Part shown: piece after piece, positions 33,880 through 44,400 of the stretch | Layout of the letters: each line of letters opens with the position of its first letter | How positions within the stretch are numbered: position 1 is the first letter of the stretch | Origin: Sabethes cyaneus | Lineage: Eukaryota; Arthropoda; Insecta; Diptera; Culicidae | Assembly (NCBI RefSeq): GCF_943734655.1 | Contig: NC_071354.1 | Span: 42,943,744 to 43,007,743 of the forward strand | DNA: 64,000 nt | Direction: 5' to 3' | The notes under the pieces: model-generated | Told to the model about the DNA's origin: nothing | The model's database searches: none | Seen by the model: the letters and a program-made list of their open reading frames with translations, nothing else | Position numbers and translations under genes: made by a program

Positions 33880-34136
33880 AAGTTTATTCGCTGGCAGCAG
33901 CTCTTGAACCTGTAGTGTGGAAAGGATACATTTCTACCCGGTTCAGCCCGTTCCACTCCTCCATGGTGACAAGGGACTGTGCCCCAATTTGCCTTGTGCT
34001 TGTCTTGAAATCATTTCCCACAATTCGCAAAATGTAATGGTCAATCGCTGACGCCACTTGCTGATGAGGCTGAGGCTTCCCTCGAAGCCTCGTTGAAAAC
34101 AACGTTTTTATCGAAAGCGACGGTGCGTTGTCATAG
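33880..34136 (-). pseudogene. Tc1-like transposase fragment (DNA-binding region)
   Basis: The minus strand reads YDNAPSLSIKTLFSTRLRGK, then HYILRIVGNDFKTSTRQIGAQ. A Gly-rich basic GKPQPHQ followed by DHYILRIVGND-KTSTRQI has the spacing of the Tc1 second helix-turn-helix (GRP box then R-I-R-L-N-P-TS-IA). Only about 85 codons survive. Similarity is interrupted at 34136 by MITE copy 2. The catalytic domain is missing. Confidence 0.5.
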
Positions 34137-35273
34137 CCCAAGTAACAATTCAAAGCCACTTGGTTTTACTTGAATTTTATAAAGGTTTTATTGCGGTATG
34201 AATCATTACCACTGGATTTATGGTGGTATTGCGCAATACCAAGAGGATACGAGTCCAAACACACTTATAGCTAGCTAGAAAACCATAATAAAACTGTTAA
34301 TAAAGCGAATTTATTGTGGTTGCTTATATTACCATGTTAAAACTTGTTGGCTGCAGCACGTCTCCTAAAAAATGGCGCACCAATCAAAATTGATCTTATC
34401 ACGGTTACTTGTCAAACCGCAATAAATCTGTTAGTTTTATAGAGCTATTAAAATGGTAACACCCTAACCAAACAGTTTTTTGCTGCTATTATGAAGAATA
34501 CCAAAGTTCAACACCAAAATCATTTTTTTATGCGAAGCCATATTGCCATATTGTAGTATTTTGTTTTAGCTGACAAACAACAATTCATCAAAGCAAAGTA
34601 TTTTGCATAAAGAAGGTCATTATCAATCGGTTTTCCTGTCAGAGGAAGCAACTAAAATGATTTTGCTAGAAATTGAGATTGACTAACTGAATATTTTCAA
34701 TTTGTTAAAACAACCAGTTTTCGAAAATTGCAAAATTTCAGTGGCGCGCTGATTTTATCGACCTATCATATCAAAATGCACGATGAAATTAAATGCGCAC
34801 ATAGTGCAAACCCACGAAATTGCTTAAAATTAATAAATATTCTATGGGCTATTTTATTCTGTTCGCTATAAACCAAATCGTTCAGAATGATCTGTCAGTA
34901 AAACTGAAACTTTTCTGCTCACGGATATATTTTCAAGTTGACAAAGCTACCGAACTTATCTTGCGTTTGCTAGTAAAGCGAAAAGCAAAAAGCGAAAAGC
35001 TTTTTTAAATTATGGCGATGGCTGTCAAGTAGCGAAAGCTTAATCGGTTTTATTGCTGCTTTTAGCAGAGCGTAATACGACTACTTGAGTTTATAGCCTG
35101 ATTCTCATAGCGGTTATGAAAACATTCTGAGGCGTGGGCCACTTGGTCAGAAAGCAGTTTTATAGCGGTCATCAGAAAGTTCTGGTGGAGCTCATAGTTT
35201 TATTAGCGGTTTTATGAAATTGGTCATGAAAACCGCTATACGAACGTAATAAAACTTGGAATTGTTACTTGGG
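34137..35273 (+). mobile_element. MITE copy 2, full length, uninterrupted
   Basis: This is a 1137-bp element with perfect 15-bp inverted ends, CCCAAGTAACAATTC. It is the reference copy because it holds the empty sites for both insertions found in copy 1. The flanks are AG (left) and TC (right), which are not a direct repeat. Its right edge meets a mariner transposase at 35274. The frame 34820-35008 (+) lies inside and has no domain. Confidence 0.88.
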
Positions 35274-35748
35274 TCGACGGGTATCTTCTGGTGGACGGTG
35301 AAACCTATGTCAAGGCTGGCTTCGGACAAATGCCAGGTCAAAATTTTACTTGTCAACGACTCGGGGGGATGTTCCAAGCAAATTTAAATTTGTTTTTGCC
35401 GACAAATTTGCACGAAAATTTATGATTTGGCAGGGAAACGTCGGAACTGTTCCAAAAGGAGTGTCTCCAAAAACGAATTTTGTCGTTCATTCGATCCCAC
35501 CACCATCCCGTGATGATTCGTTCTCGAAAAGACCTTAACCCACTCAATAATTGGCCCCAGTTCCGCCCTATTGAGAAATACTGGACAATCATGAAGAGGA
35601 GACTCAAGGCAAAGGAAAATGTTGACAAAGACATCAATCAGATGAAGACCTGATGGAATAAGATAGCCAAACCGATGGACGAAGAAAATGTGCGCCGCCT
35701 AATGAGCCATATTATCAGGAAAAGTTCGAAAATTCCTTCGAAACCGTG
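35274..35748 (+). pseudogene. mariner-like transposase, catalytic part
   Basis: Immediately after the MITE the frame reads DGYLLVDGETYVKAG. Family members I recall have DDETYV here, so the first catalytic Asp appears changed to Gly (codon 35297-35299). A shift then gives GDVPSKFKFVFADKFARKF followed by MIWQG. Returning to the first phase, ECLQKRILSFIRSHHHPV is followed by NWPQFRPIEKYWTIMKRRLK, holding the final catalytic Glu (35573-35575). The segment with the second Asp (DLASCHY in relatives) is deleted. The tail reads VRRLMSHIIRKSSK. The N-terminal part is not upstream but at 5579-5963 on the other strand. Confidence 0.8.
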
Positions 35749-37343
35749 ACGAATAATTTTATCTGTATTTTTCTTAAAAGTTTGATGAAAATGCTACATT
35801 TGTGTTAGAAAAGATCTTGAATTCAATAATAAATTACTAAAATACATGCAATTGTTTTTGTTCCAATGCTATCTGAAGCAAGCTTTAGAAATCGTGAAAG
35901 AAATCGAAAGCGCAAGTTTGCAATAAAAAAAGGCAAACTAGAAAACTAACGATGAGATAAATATAGAAGGAGAGAGAAAGATAGATAGGGTAAGGAACGA
36001 GTTAAGCAGTGTCACCTATTTTAATCAGTTGAACATAAATGAGCCGAAAATGCACTTTTTTATTCATATTTTCAAAATCTTTTGATAGGATCATCTTCCC
36101 AAATCACTTAACCATACATTTGATTCACACAAACACAATTTATTGGGTTTCCGACAAGAAATATGATGAATTAAAAATTGTTGTCCAAAAACGTACATTT
36201 TTCGGCTGATGAAGGCAATCGCTACCTCGCTACTAACGAATCCATCACATTTTTCAGCACTGATTACAACCACTCTAAAAGTCAAGCACTCAATTGTCAC
36301 ATACCATATTATTCACTCTCTTTTTTTCTATTATCTAAGGCTTTGTCACTAGCCGAAAGTTTTATTATTTTCTAACAAATCTGAAAACAAATTCTGAATC
36401 GACGGAACCTGTTCACCACTAGCAGCAGCTGCAGCACAACTGATGAACTATCGTGTTGCCAAGACAATGTTTCGGTTCTGGAAATAAGAATTTTAAGTTT
36501 GAAATTACCTGAAACCTCGTATGGTGAAAACGTGGTTCAATACTTTCAAGAGAAATGTATGTTCATAATTAATTTTTCTTTATTAAAAACAACACAAAAG
36601 ACAGCTTTTTCAATAATTTTCGAAGATTTTCTCAGTGATTTAATAAGGCAACGATGTGTTTCAATGTTATTTGCTTTGACAACACTGTTCTGAGTCGGAT
36701 CGTTTGTACTGCTATATGTGTACCTCTTTTGTTTTCCCACCATCCTTATGAACAGCGAGTGAGACGTCAAACTCGCAGTTTCCCATAAGAACACCAGAGA
36801 ATAAAAGAGACGACGAATACCGTTTGCCGAACGGTGCGGTGAGTGTATGCCCCGATAAACAATTTAGACAGATGGCATTTTACGCATCTATGCCGATACG
36901 CTATGCCGATTACGCATCAGATGCCGATTAGTAGGTCGCGGATAGGAACGCGAACTTACTGAATAGGGGGAAAAGTTCGAGGGATTTTTTAACGGGACGT
37001 AAAAAAATTCAGATTTCAGGATTGCTTAAAATAGCACCTTGCGGGTGAAAATGGGTTCGGTGTGTTCAAAATTAGTTCCGCCGCTCCAACTTTTAAAGCG
37101 AAAAATCAAAAGTTTAGCTCAACAATAGTGTCTTCCAATGGTAACAGCTTGAAGAACTAAAGATAGCAAGAAGATTGGTATGCTGATATCCCCCATTTAG
37201 TCAACCCATCGCTTGTAATAAGGTAAAACAATCAGTGACCCGCTTAGACTGCTTAAAATTAGTTCTTTACCCTTTAGGTTTATTTATATATACTAATCTT
37301 CGAAATTTCGTATAGACAGTTCTTAATAATTACTTATTCTAAG
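35749..37343. other. unassigned DNA
   Basis: It contains the expected 3' flank of the mariner, though no TIR was identified. Short frames (36091-36300 -, 36178-36375 +, 36499-36693 +, 36546-36794 -) overlap and lack domains. 36.4-37.0 kb is less AT-rich. Confidence 0.4.
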
Positions 37344-37910
37344 TTAGATGGACAGAAAGATAGAGAATGGCAGATAAAAAGAGAGATAAAATGATATAAA
37401 AAAAGAGTGAAATGAAGAGAAAAAGTGAAAAAAAGCAGAGAAAAATAGAGGAGAAGAAAGAAAATTAGAGACAAAAATGAGCGACAGACAGAAAAAAGTG
37501 AGAAGAAATGCGTATAAAAAGGGAGATATAGAGAAAAAGAAAGAGATTAACAGAGAAAATAGAAAGGCGATAACTGTACGATAATAAGATAAAGAAAGAG
37601 AATAAGATAGAAAATAGGAATTACATAAAGAATGAGAGAGAGAGGCAGAGAAAATGAGGGAAAGGGAAAATGTGAGAAGTAAAGAGAAAATGAGGGATAG
37701 AAAGACAGATGAAATGATGGAGACATAAAAGACAGAGGAAATGTGTAAGATGAAGACAGGAGAAATGAGCAATAGGAGCAGGAGGTAAAACAGAAAAAAT
37801 GAGAAGAAAATTCAGAGAAAGCGATAGCGAAGGATAAAGAAAACGAAAGGGAAATATAAAGAAAAAGAAAGATAAAGACAAAAAGAGCGGTAGATGCTGA
37901 GCGAATATGA
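37344..37910 (-). repeat. polypurine tract
   Basis: About 560 bp of A/G-rich sequence (GAGAAAAAG, AGAGAAAAT, GAAAGATAAAG), equivalent to the polypyrimidine tracts elsewhere when read on the minus strand. It creates three overlapping Phe/Ser-rich minus-strand frames between 37344 and 37992 that are not genes. Confidence 0.85.
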
Positions 37911-37949
37911 CAAACCAAATCAATGAAAATGGTAGAAAAAGTTGCATAA

Positions 37950-38191
37950 AATCATAGTAATTCAGAAGCTGCAACTGCAGCTGAACGTGCAATGTCCTCG
38001 ACAGCGTATATCTCTCGGGTACGATGTCTGTCTCGAAGTCGACGGCCTCTTCCTGGTTGTCTGCTGAAGATAGTTTTATTTACTCTGTCGACGGGCATTC
38101 TAGCTACATGCCCAGTCCACCGTAGCCTGCCACATTCTATTACCTTCAATATACCAGCATATTTGTACACATGATACAACTCGTGCCCCAT
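37950..38191 (-). pseudogene. RTE-type LINE C-terminal tail
   Basis: The minus-strand frame reads LYHVYKYAGILKVIECGRLR then WTGHVARMPVDRVNKTIFSR, followed by a basic Arg-rich stretch (RGRRLRDRHRTRE). The LRWxGHVARMP motif is the conserved C-terminal tail of this retrotransposon group, also seen at 51055 (+). Only the last 75 or so codons remain. Confidence 0.75.
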
Positions 38192-38340
38192 TTAAAGGTT
38201 TATTTAAAGTCTAATTTCGAATCCAATTTAATATCTAAATCCAAACCCATTTTCCGGTTCAATTTTTAATAAAATAAACGAAATGATTGTGCATTTGTCA
38301 GAACTAGGTCTGAAGGCTCAATTAGTAGATTTCGAAAACA
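38192..38340 (-). repeat. degenerate AAATTGGAT/TTGAA repeat
   Basis: Read on the minus strand, motifs like GGATTTAGATATTAAATTGG and GAAATTAGACTTTAAATAAA recur. It adjoins the RTE tail and the polypurine tract. Confidence 0.4.
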
Positions 38341-41300
38341 ATTCTCACAGGTTTGAGTGTAAAGTTCCAAGATAAGATAAAGTTCCACTTATATAGCTGG
38401 TCATCCCAGCTGAAAAATACAAAATACAAACAGCACGAGCGATCCATTTTCGAACATCGAAATCAATTCGACTAGTAATAATTGCCGACACCGAATTCCG
38501 CCCGAAATTGCACCGACTGGAAATAGAACTTCCCCCATAATCGCTAAAGCTACCGCACACGATCAATAAATTTGATCGTCCGTTCAGATTTGCCGGCTTT
38601 TTTTCCCCCGGTCTATCCTTCGCGGTTGTCGTTCGCTTCGTTGTATTTTGGTGGAACGATTGCTCCCCCGAAATGCGGATGCGAAACGGTGAGTGGCAAA
38701 ACCCGAATGTCCTTACATACAGGATATTGCCATTTCCACTCGGCTATGTGCACCTCGCTGTCAAGTTTATTCGCTCGCTTACTCTTCCACTAATGCATTT
38801 TCAATCTACTTTATGGCTTCATTTTATAGCGAAAAATGTTTTAAATCGCATCCAGCTGCAGGGGTGTGGGTCGGGTGCAGAATGGCTGGCTGGCTGGTGT
38901 GACCATAGTTGCGATAGCATGAACTGTTCCGTTATAACGAGCACATTGTATGAAATACACTGAGCTTCGGTTTTACGATTAACATCGTACCAACGTCGAG
39001 TGCCACTTTCAAGTTCCATGTAAATTGGGCGAACATTGTACAACTTGGAAGATGCAGGAGGCAGCTCAAGCTGTAAGGCTAACTTCGGTAAGGCCAGGAT
39101 AGAATATAGCCCGGATAGGACACACCGTTCCGCAGCATGTGAGAATATTTCCAAGCTTATAATGCTGCCACATAAAGAAGGGTGATAGCAGTCGTAAAGC
39201 TTGTAAATAAAAAAAACGGCCCGAAGAAATTATTACCGCCAAATAAAAACGAAAAAGTAGCCGCTAGACGTTACGATCAGGATGTTCGGTGGCGGTTTCG
39301 CTGTTCGACTATATTTCCTGCGTAAAATCGGACGTTCGCAAGTAGCAAAATATACGGCTGCTTCTGAGGTGTTTTCTAAATTTATTTTGCCCACAATAAT
39401 GCAGTCGTAAAATTTCCATTAGGTTATCTAATAAACAAGTGCCGATAAAACTGGAAATGTTTCCAGCGAAATTCGTCTTTGTGGTATAATGTGAAATGGA
39501 TTTTTGACACGTTTTTCAGTGCTTACTTTCAGCCGACCACAACGAGACCCCGATGGTGATGAGTTCTGCTCATTCCAAACACAATCACGATTTGGGTATC
39601 GTATCTCTGATCAGAGCCAACAATAAAAAACTACATTCTATTCCGGGTCACAAAACTGAATCGATTGGTATGCATGCATCGACCGATTCCGTAAATTTAC
39701 TGGCAAAGTTTATCCAATCGCCTTCTGGCTGGTTCGGTGGAGCAGGAACGACATGTCTTGCCTACTTTCCAACTAAATTATCTCTCTGTGCTGTAGACAA
39801 AGTTCGAAAAGTGATCGCAATTCCGTACTCTGAGATTTACTTCCATTTTATCAAGAAAAACAGCCTCACTTACTTCAGCTCAAGCGTGTCATCTTGATTC
39901 GCCGGTAATACCAGCACATTTTCGCCCAGAGCTTCGGCCGGATCAACTTCTGAAATGAACCTGCCAGCCATGTGGATAAGATACTTACATTCTGGAAATA
40001 GGGAAACCTGCTAGCAGTGCGTTTGCAAGGCTCCCACGAAGCAGTACGGTAGGACACATCCAGCTTATTCACCTTTATCGAGAGAAAAACTTTTTTGACT
40101 CAATGCCGCAGGACAAACTGGCATCGGGCATCGGCACCGGTGTGGTGGATAGATAAAGCAAAACTTTTCCCTTTCTGACCGACACGACTAGGAGTAACAT
40201 AAGAATCTGTAAGACAAAAAACAACGCATCGGAATTGATCTCTTCACTTGGCTGATAGCACAAACAACTTTATCAACATAAGTCTTTCTTCCTCACCGGG
40301 TTGCGAGTCTGTTGCGAATGGGGAAGTTTTCCGCACATCTCACATAATCTTATTCATCTTCCGCTTGAATCGTTATATGTTTCTATGCTGGAGTGAGAGA
40401 GAGAGAATGAGAGTTCAGGAAAGTAGAAGAGATGTGAATGGGAGTTTGGTTTTTGTCCGCACTCGGATGAAAAATACTCGTTTGGTTTTTCACAATACTT
40501 CCACGCCGGCAAATCTCTCCAGAGTGTCGTTCTTCTTTGCTTCACTAAAGCGTCGTTTACTACGGCAGGGCATCTATTCCGGTGCATGACGAGGTGAGTC
40601 CTGACTGATCGCCGTTAACTTATGCTTCAATGGCGAAAAGTGACTTAAACGTCACGAAAGGATCCAATTTTTTGTATTTATATCAAAATTTTTCTAAATT
40701 GTGAATCTCGAACAACAAAACTTTATTTTCTATCTGTTTCTTTCGGTCAGAAACGCCATTGGAAGCAAAAGTCATTTTTCACAATTACACGGCACAAGTG
40801 TGTAACACTAGCAACGAGGGAACTGAATTCGAACAAGTTAACTTCCCGCAACCGTAGGCGGCTCCGAAGGAAGTGTGCAACAATAAATTGGAACAATGGA
40901 ATCCATCCGCAAAGTTCGGAAATCGAAACCACCGTCCATGTTCATGTAGGTACCTTGTACATATTCGCATGTAGACTCGACTTTCCCCAAGTGACTTGCA
41001 GCTTGGAGACCACCGAGTTGCCAAAGTTGAACTTACACATACTTGACGGGATCCTCCCGGCAATCCGTTGCGCTCGCTGGCTGTCGTGTCAGGGAAATTT
41101 GATAAGAAGCGTGAAACGGGGTGGCAGACGCCCGTCAAGAGGATATTGTTTCCGCACTGGATGAGATCTCCACAGTGAGTTGAAGTGTTTTGCAGCCCTT
41201 TATGTTACATTATATTCAAAATGTGCTCCGGAGATAGTTAGCCCTTGCGATAGACTTTGGTACCGAGAGGAAAAAAGTTTTTCGTTTCCTCTTCCTTTTT

Positions 41301-41879
41301 TCTCCGACTTTTATTTCGCTTACATACCACTACTGTCACTCTTTTCAAGGATTATTTCCGATGTTATGGTCCACAGAGGGTACCGCAAATGGATATTGGA
41401 CCATTCATAAGGAGGGGATAATGTGCGCGACAAATTGCGTCATTTCTGGTTTCTAATGTGATACTATCCAAGGGGATTTGCGATGACAATTCACGATGTT
41501 ACAGTACCGCGGTTACTCCACCGAAGAACTTGGTTGAGTGGCAAAAAGCATTTCCAGTGTCAATATGAATCGGCTCTTGAAGCCAAATCAGCTTGGCTGA
41601 TTGACAAACCGAATCACCGAATATTGCGGTTTTATTAAGCTGCGTTTATTGGCACAAAACGTTGAAATACTAGACTATTGTAAACAGAAAACTCTGCTGC
41701 GAAATTCGAAGTTAACTCATATGTTTACTTCTCTGCTATCTCGTTTCTGGTTAAGAAATGTAATAATTCCTTGTGTAAGGCTTGTCTTTATCAATTCACT
41801 GTTATTTGTACGGAAAACTGAATGTAAAATTCTAGTCATAAAATATAATGAACTTACCGAATGCACAGGAGACTAGCGG
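38341..41879. other. intergenic or intronic DNA, no gene seen
   Basis: 38.6-41.2 kb is comparatively GC-balanced and may be unique sequence. The larger frames (38673-38963 +, 38819-39154 -, 39553-39897 +, 40248-40589 +, 40785-41138 -) lack domains and overlap frames on the other strand. A GAGAGAGAGAGAATGAGAG run lies near 40397. No RNA gene was found. Confidence 0.5.
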
Positions 41880-42440
41880 AAAAAAACTGTTTAACATTAT
41901 ACCCTTCGGCAAAAACAACAAACAGGTGATTAGAAAACCCAAATACAAAGAATAACAACTATGAGACGGCGTAATGATGATAAATAATGATAAAACGCGA
42001 TGAAAAAATGACACAAAAATGACTAAAAGTTGACAAAAGGCGTCACGAAATAACGACGACGACCGACTGCGAAAATAACATGAAAATACAATGAAAAATC
42101 ATGAAAACAGCAATAAAACAAATATGACAAAACACGACAAAAGACGTTTGAAACGCCGTTCGCCGTAACATGCTAAAAAAGACAAAAAGATTTCATATTT
42201 ACAACAAAAAACGACGAAAGAAAGACAAATGACAGTAAATAGACACAACATTTTTGTTGTCTTTGTAACTAACAGGACGACGAAAAAATGACAAAAAGGA
42301 GACAAAAAGATAACAAAAAATGGTGGAATGACGACAAAAGACTATTAAAAACAGAACGAAGAAAGACGATAAATTGTCAGACAGAAGTCAAACCAGTACC
42401 AAAAAGAAAACAAAAATGACAAAAAAGCGACAAACAAAGC
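41880..42440 (+). repeat. low-complexity GACAAAAA-rich tract
   Basis: Variants of ATGACAAAAAGA, GACAAAAG and AATGACAC repeat irregularly for about 550 bp. The minus-strand frames within are artefacts of this composition. Confidence 0.7.
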
Positions 42441-43419
42441 TCAGCCCGCGATTGATCATGATCAGCTGAAATTGCGCAAAGAACCATCAAAATGATGCTT
42501 GGGAGTATCAGATCATTCACAGTGTGCATTTTCTGGTGATCTAATTCTTTGTGATGATCAATCTCAAAGCTGGCCACGCCCATGCAGGCCAATTTGGAAG
42601 GAAAAGGCATGTTAGTCCGACACTTGCTGCTACTAGAGATCGGAGAATCCTCTGCCTCATTATCCACAATTGTCGCAGGAGGAAGTTGTTTGTGGAAAGG
42701 AAAGGAATCTGGATCCACCGAGGCAGGTGGTGCGATCACTGTCATTCGAGCTCGCGTACGATTTGAGCATGTGTTTGATTACGTGGCCATTGCGAACCAG
42801 TTAGTGGAAATCCGAAATACCGATATAAGAATAAACCATGAGAAATCAGTTTAGCGTGCCGAAAATTATGTACAATCAACATATTCGATTCGTTCGAAAT
42901 CGCGCGCGGGCAGTTATTAAATACTGAAAGACTTTTGTTGCTATGCATTAAAATCATCCTGAGACAAACGTGTCTCTTTGGCAATTACATCAAAAACCAT
43001 GACTACACGAGATACGTTTTGACATACTTCGATCATAAAACTTACTTAAAAACTCTGACTACTTCATTGGAGAGCTATATAAAAGCTATTAGGCTTTTGA
43101 TCTATAATCATATGATAGAAACTACGCGCGATGTTCCTAGGTAACCGATTTCACGATTAAAATGCACGTCTATAAGGTTTCAATAAAAGTTCCGGTTTGT
43201 AAACGCGCCATTGCTAAGTGCGCTCAAATGAATTCAAAATGACCTTCAAAAACAACCTTTGTCGGAAAAATGCAACGAGCGAGACACGACAGCAAATGAT
43301 GCTAAATTACCATACGAAACGATACTCAATTCAATATGTAAGCAACGGTTGTATGAAACTAACCTGGATATTCGACAATTTTCTTGAAAACCCAGTAATG
43401 GTAATGGTTCTATCACAAT
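42441..43419. other. unassigned DNA
   Basis: Several short frames (42377-42745 -, 42582-42854 +, 43218-43487 +) overlap without any domain. Confidence 0.4.
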
Positions 43420-44030
43420 CTCTACCTCCTCGTGGTGCCATCCGGGATACGTTCCTTAGTGGAAATCGGACAACCGGTGGAAACTAGGGTCTTATGCGGA
43501 CCGAGAAGGGGGCACTCATGCGAAGGCTGAAGTGTAAACTCTCTGCCTGCAGGACGGTTCTCTTGACTCCCGGGAACCAAAGTAGAGGGTCTAAAGCCCC
43601 TAAAGGAGATGGTTGTAATAGCTGTTATCCATGGCTATTATGTAAAAACTTGAACGGATAAACCCCTAATCCAAGGTGTGACGCGACCCGTGCCGACGGA
43701 TGAATGGTGGAGGGGGTTCTATAAATTCTCTCGCCGCAACGGAGCCTTTGGAGTACCAAGGCGCCCTCCACAGTAATTTGCCCTTGCTGCATCAAGCCGG
43801 TCATTGATGCAGTGGACGATTTCTTACCGTGCAAGCTCTCTCTGCCGAAAAACAAAGAAACGAATGAGGTGGAGAGGAGAGTAGGGGAGGAACAGGACTT
43901 GAACGATGCGCTAGCTGAGGTTCAGTCCTGATCCTCGTCTATCCTCAACACGCCGACTCGTTGTAAGTCGACAAACGAAGATGTGCCTCCAACTCTCTAC
44001 TCACGGGTCGAAATTCACTCTGCCTGGTCT
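43420..44030 (+). pseudogene. LINE 5' region with ORF1-like zinc motif
   Basis: A GC-balanced segment runs from about 43420. At 43768-43940 one frame reads STVICPCCIKPVIDAVDDF followed by LPC, then a polar, Glu-rich stretch (ETNEVERRVGEEQDLNDALA) and a stop. A CxCC...C motif at an ORF1 start is seen in several LINE groups. The leader style (TACCTCCTCGTGGTGCCATC) I recall from mosquito LINEs. Both are suggestive only. Confidence 0.35.
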
Positions 44031-44059
44031 CTGACTGTGTACTGGAGGGTGGGCTGAAA

Positions 44060-44400
44060 AAAAAGGAGAGCCGAACAGTTATGGCCAGTAGGATGGCTGT
44101 ACAATCGCTCAAACAATCTAAAAATATATAACGTCGAGTATCCACTCCTGGGTTACTCAAAAGTTGCTGAGTCTCAATAAGAGAGATCTCAGCAAGCTTA
44201 CCGGTCTTGCGACAGGACATTGTCCGTGTAAATATCATCTTCGGAATCTCAGTTTCGTACAAGATGATATTTAACCTCGGAACACTTGCTCTGCAATCGT
44301 GGAGAACAAATAGTACGCAGACTGCAGTACCTATCTCAAAAAGGGGAGATCTGGTTTGCGTCGCCAATCAGGGTACTAGGTTCATGAACCTAGTAATCCC
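44060..44400 (+). pseudogene. LINE ORF2 C-terminal fragment (after RNase H)
   Basis: From 44133 the frame reads SSIHSWVTQKLLSLNKRDL, then SKLTGLATGHCPCKYHL and RNLSFVQDDI. The LTGLxTGHCxxxxHLxxL segment followed by a zinc-type C...SEHLLCNC box is the C-terminal end of I/LOA/R1-type LINEs. The box continues one frame away as TSEHLLCNRGEQIVRRLQYL. So there is a stop and a shift after QDDI. No reverse transcriptase lies upstream; instead the ORF1-like region at 43420-44030 is adjacent. Confidence 0.7.

Noticed and set aside
34820..35008. 62-codon frame inside MITE copy 2 as a transposase remnant
   Set aside because: No resemblance to any transposase, and the frame is not kept in copy 1.
37344..37992. 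Three overlapping minus-strand frames of 120-140 codons
   Set aside because: Produced by the polypurine tract. Frames overlap in different phases and are made of Ser, Phe, Leu and Ile only.
43945..44367. 140-codon minus-strand frame
   Set aside because: It is the antisense shadow of the LINE ORF2 C-terminal fragment on the plus strand.
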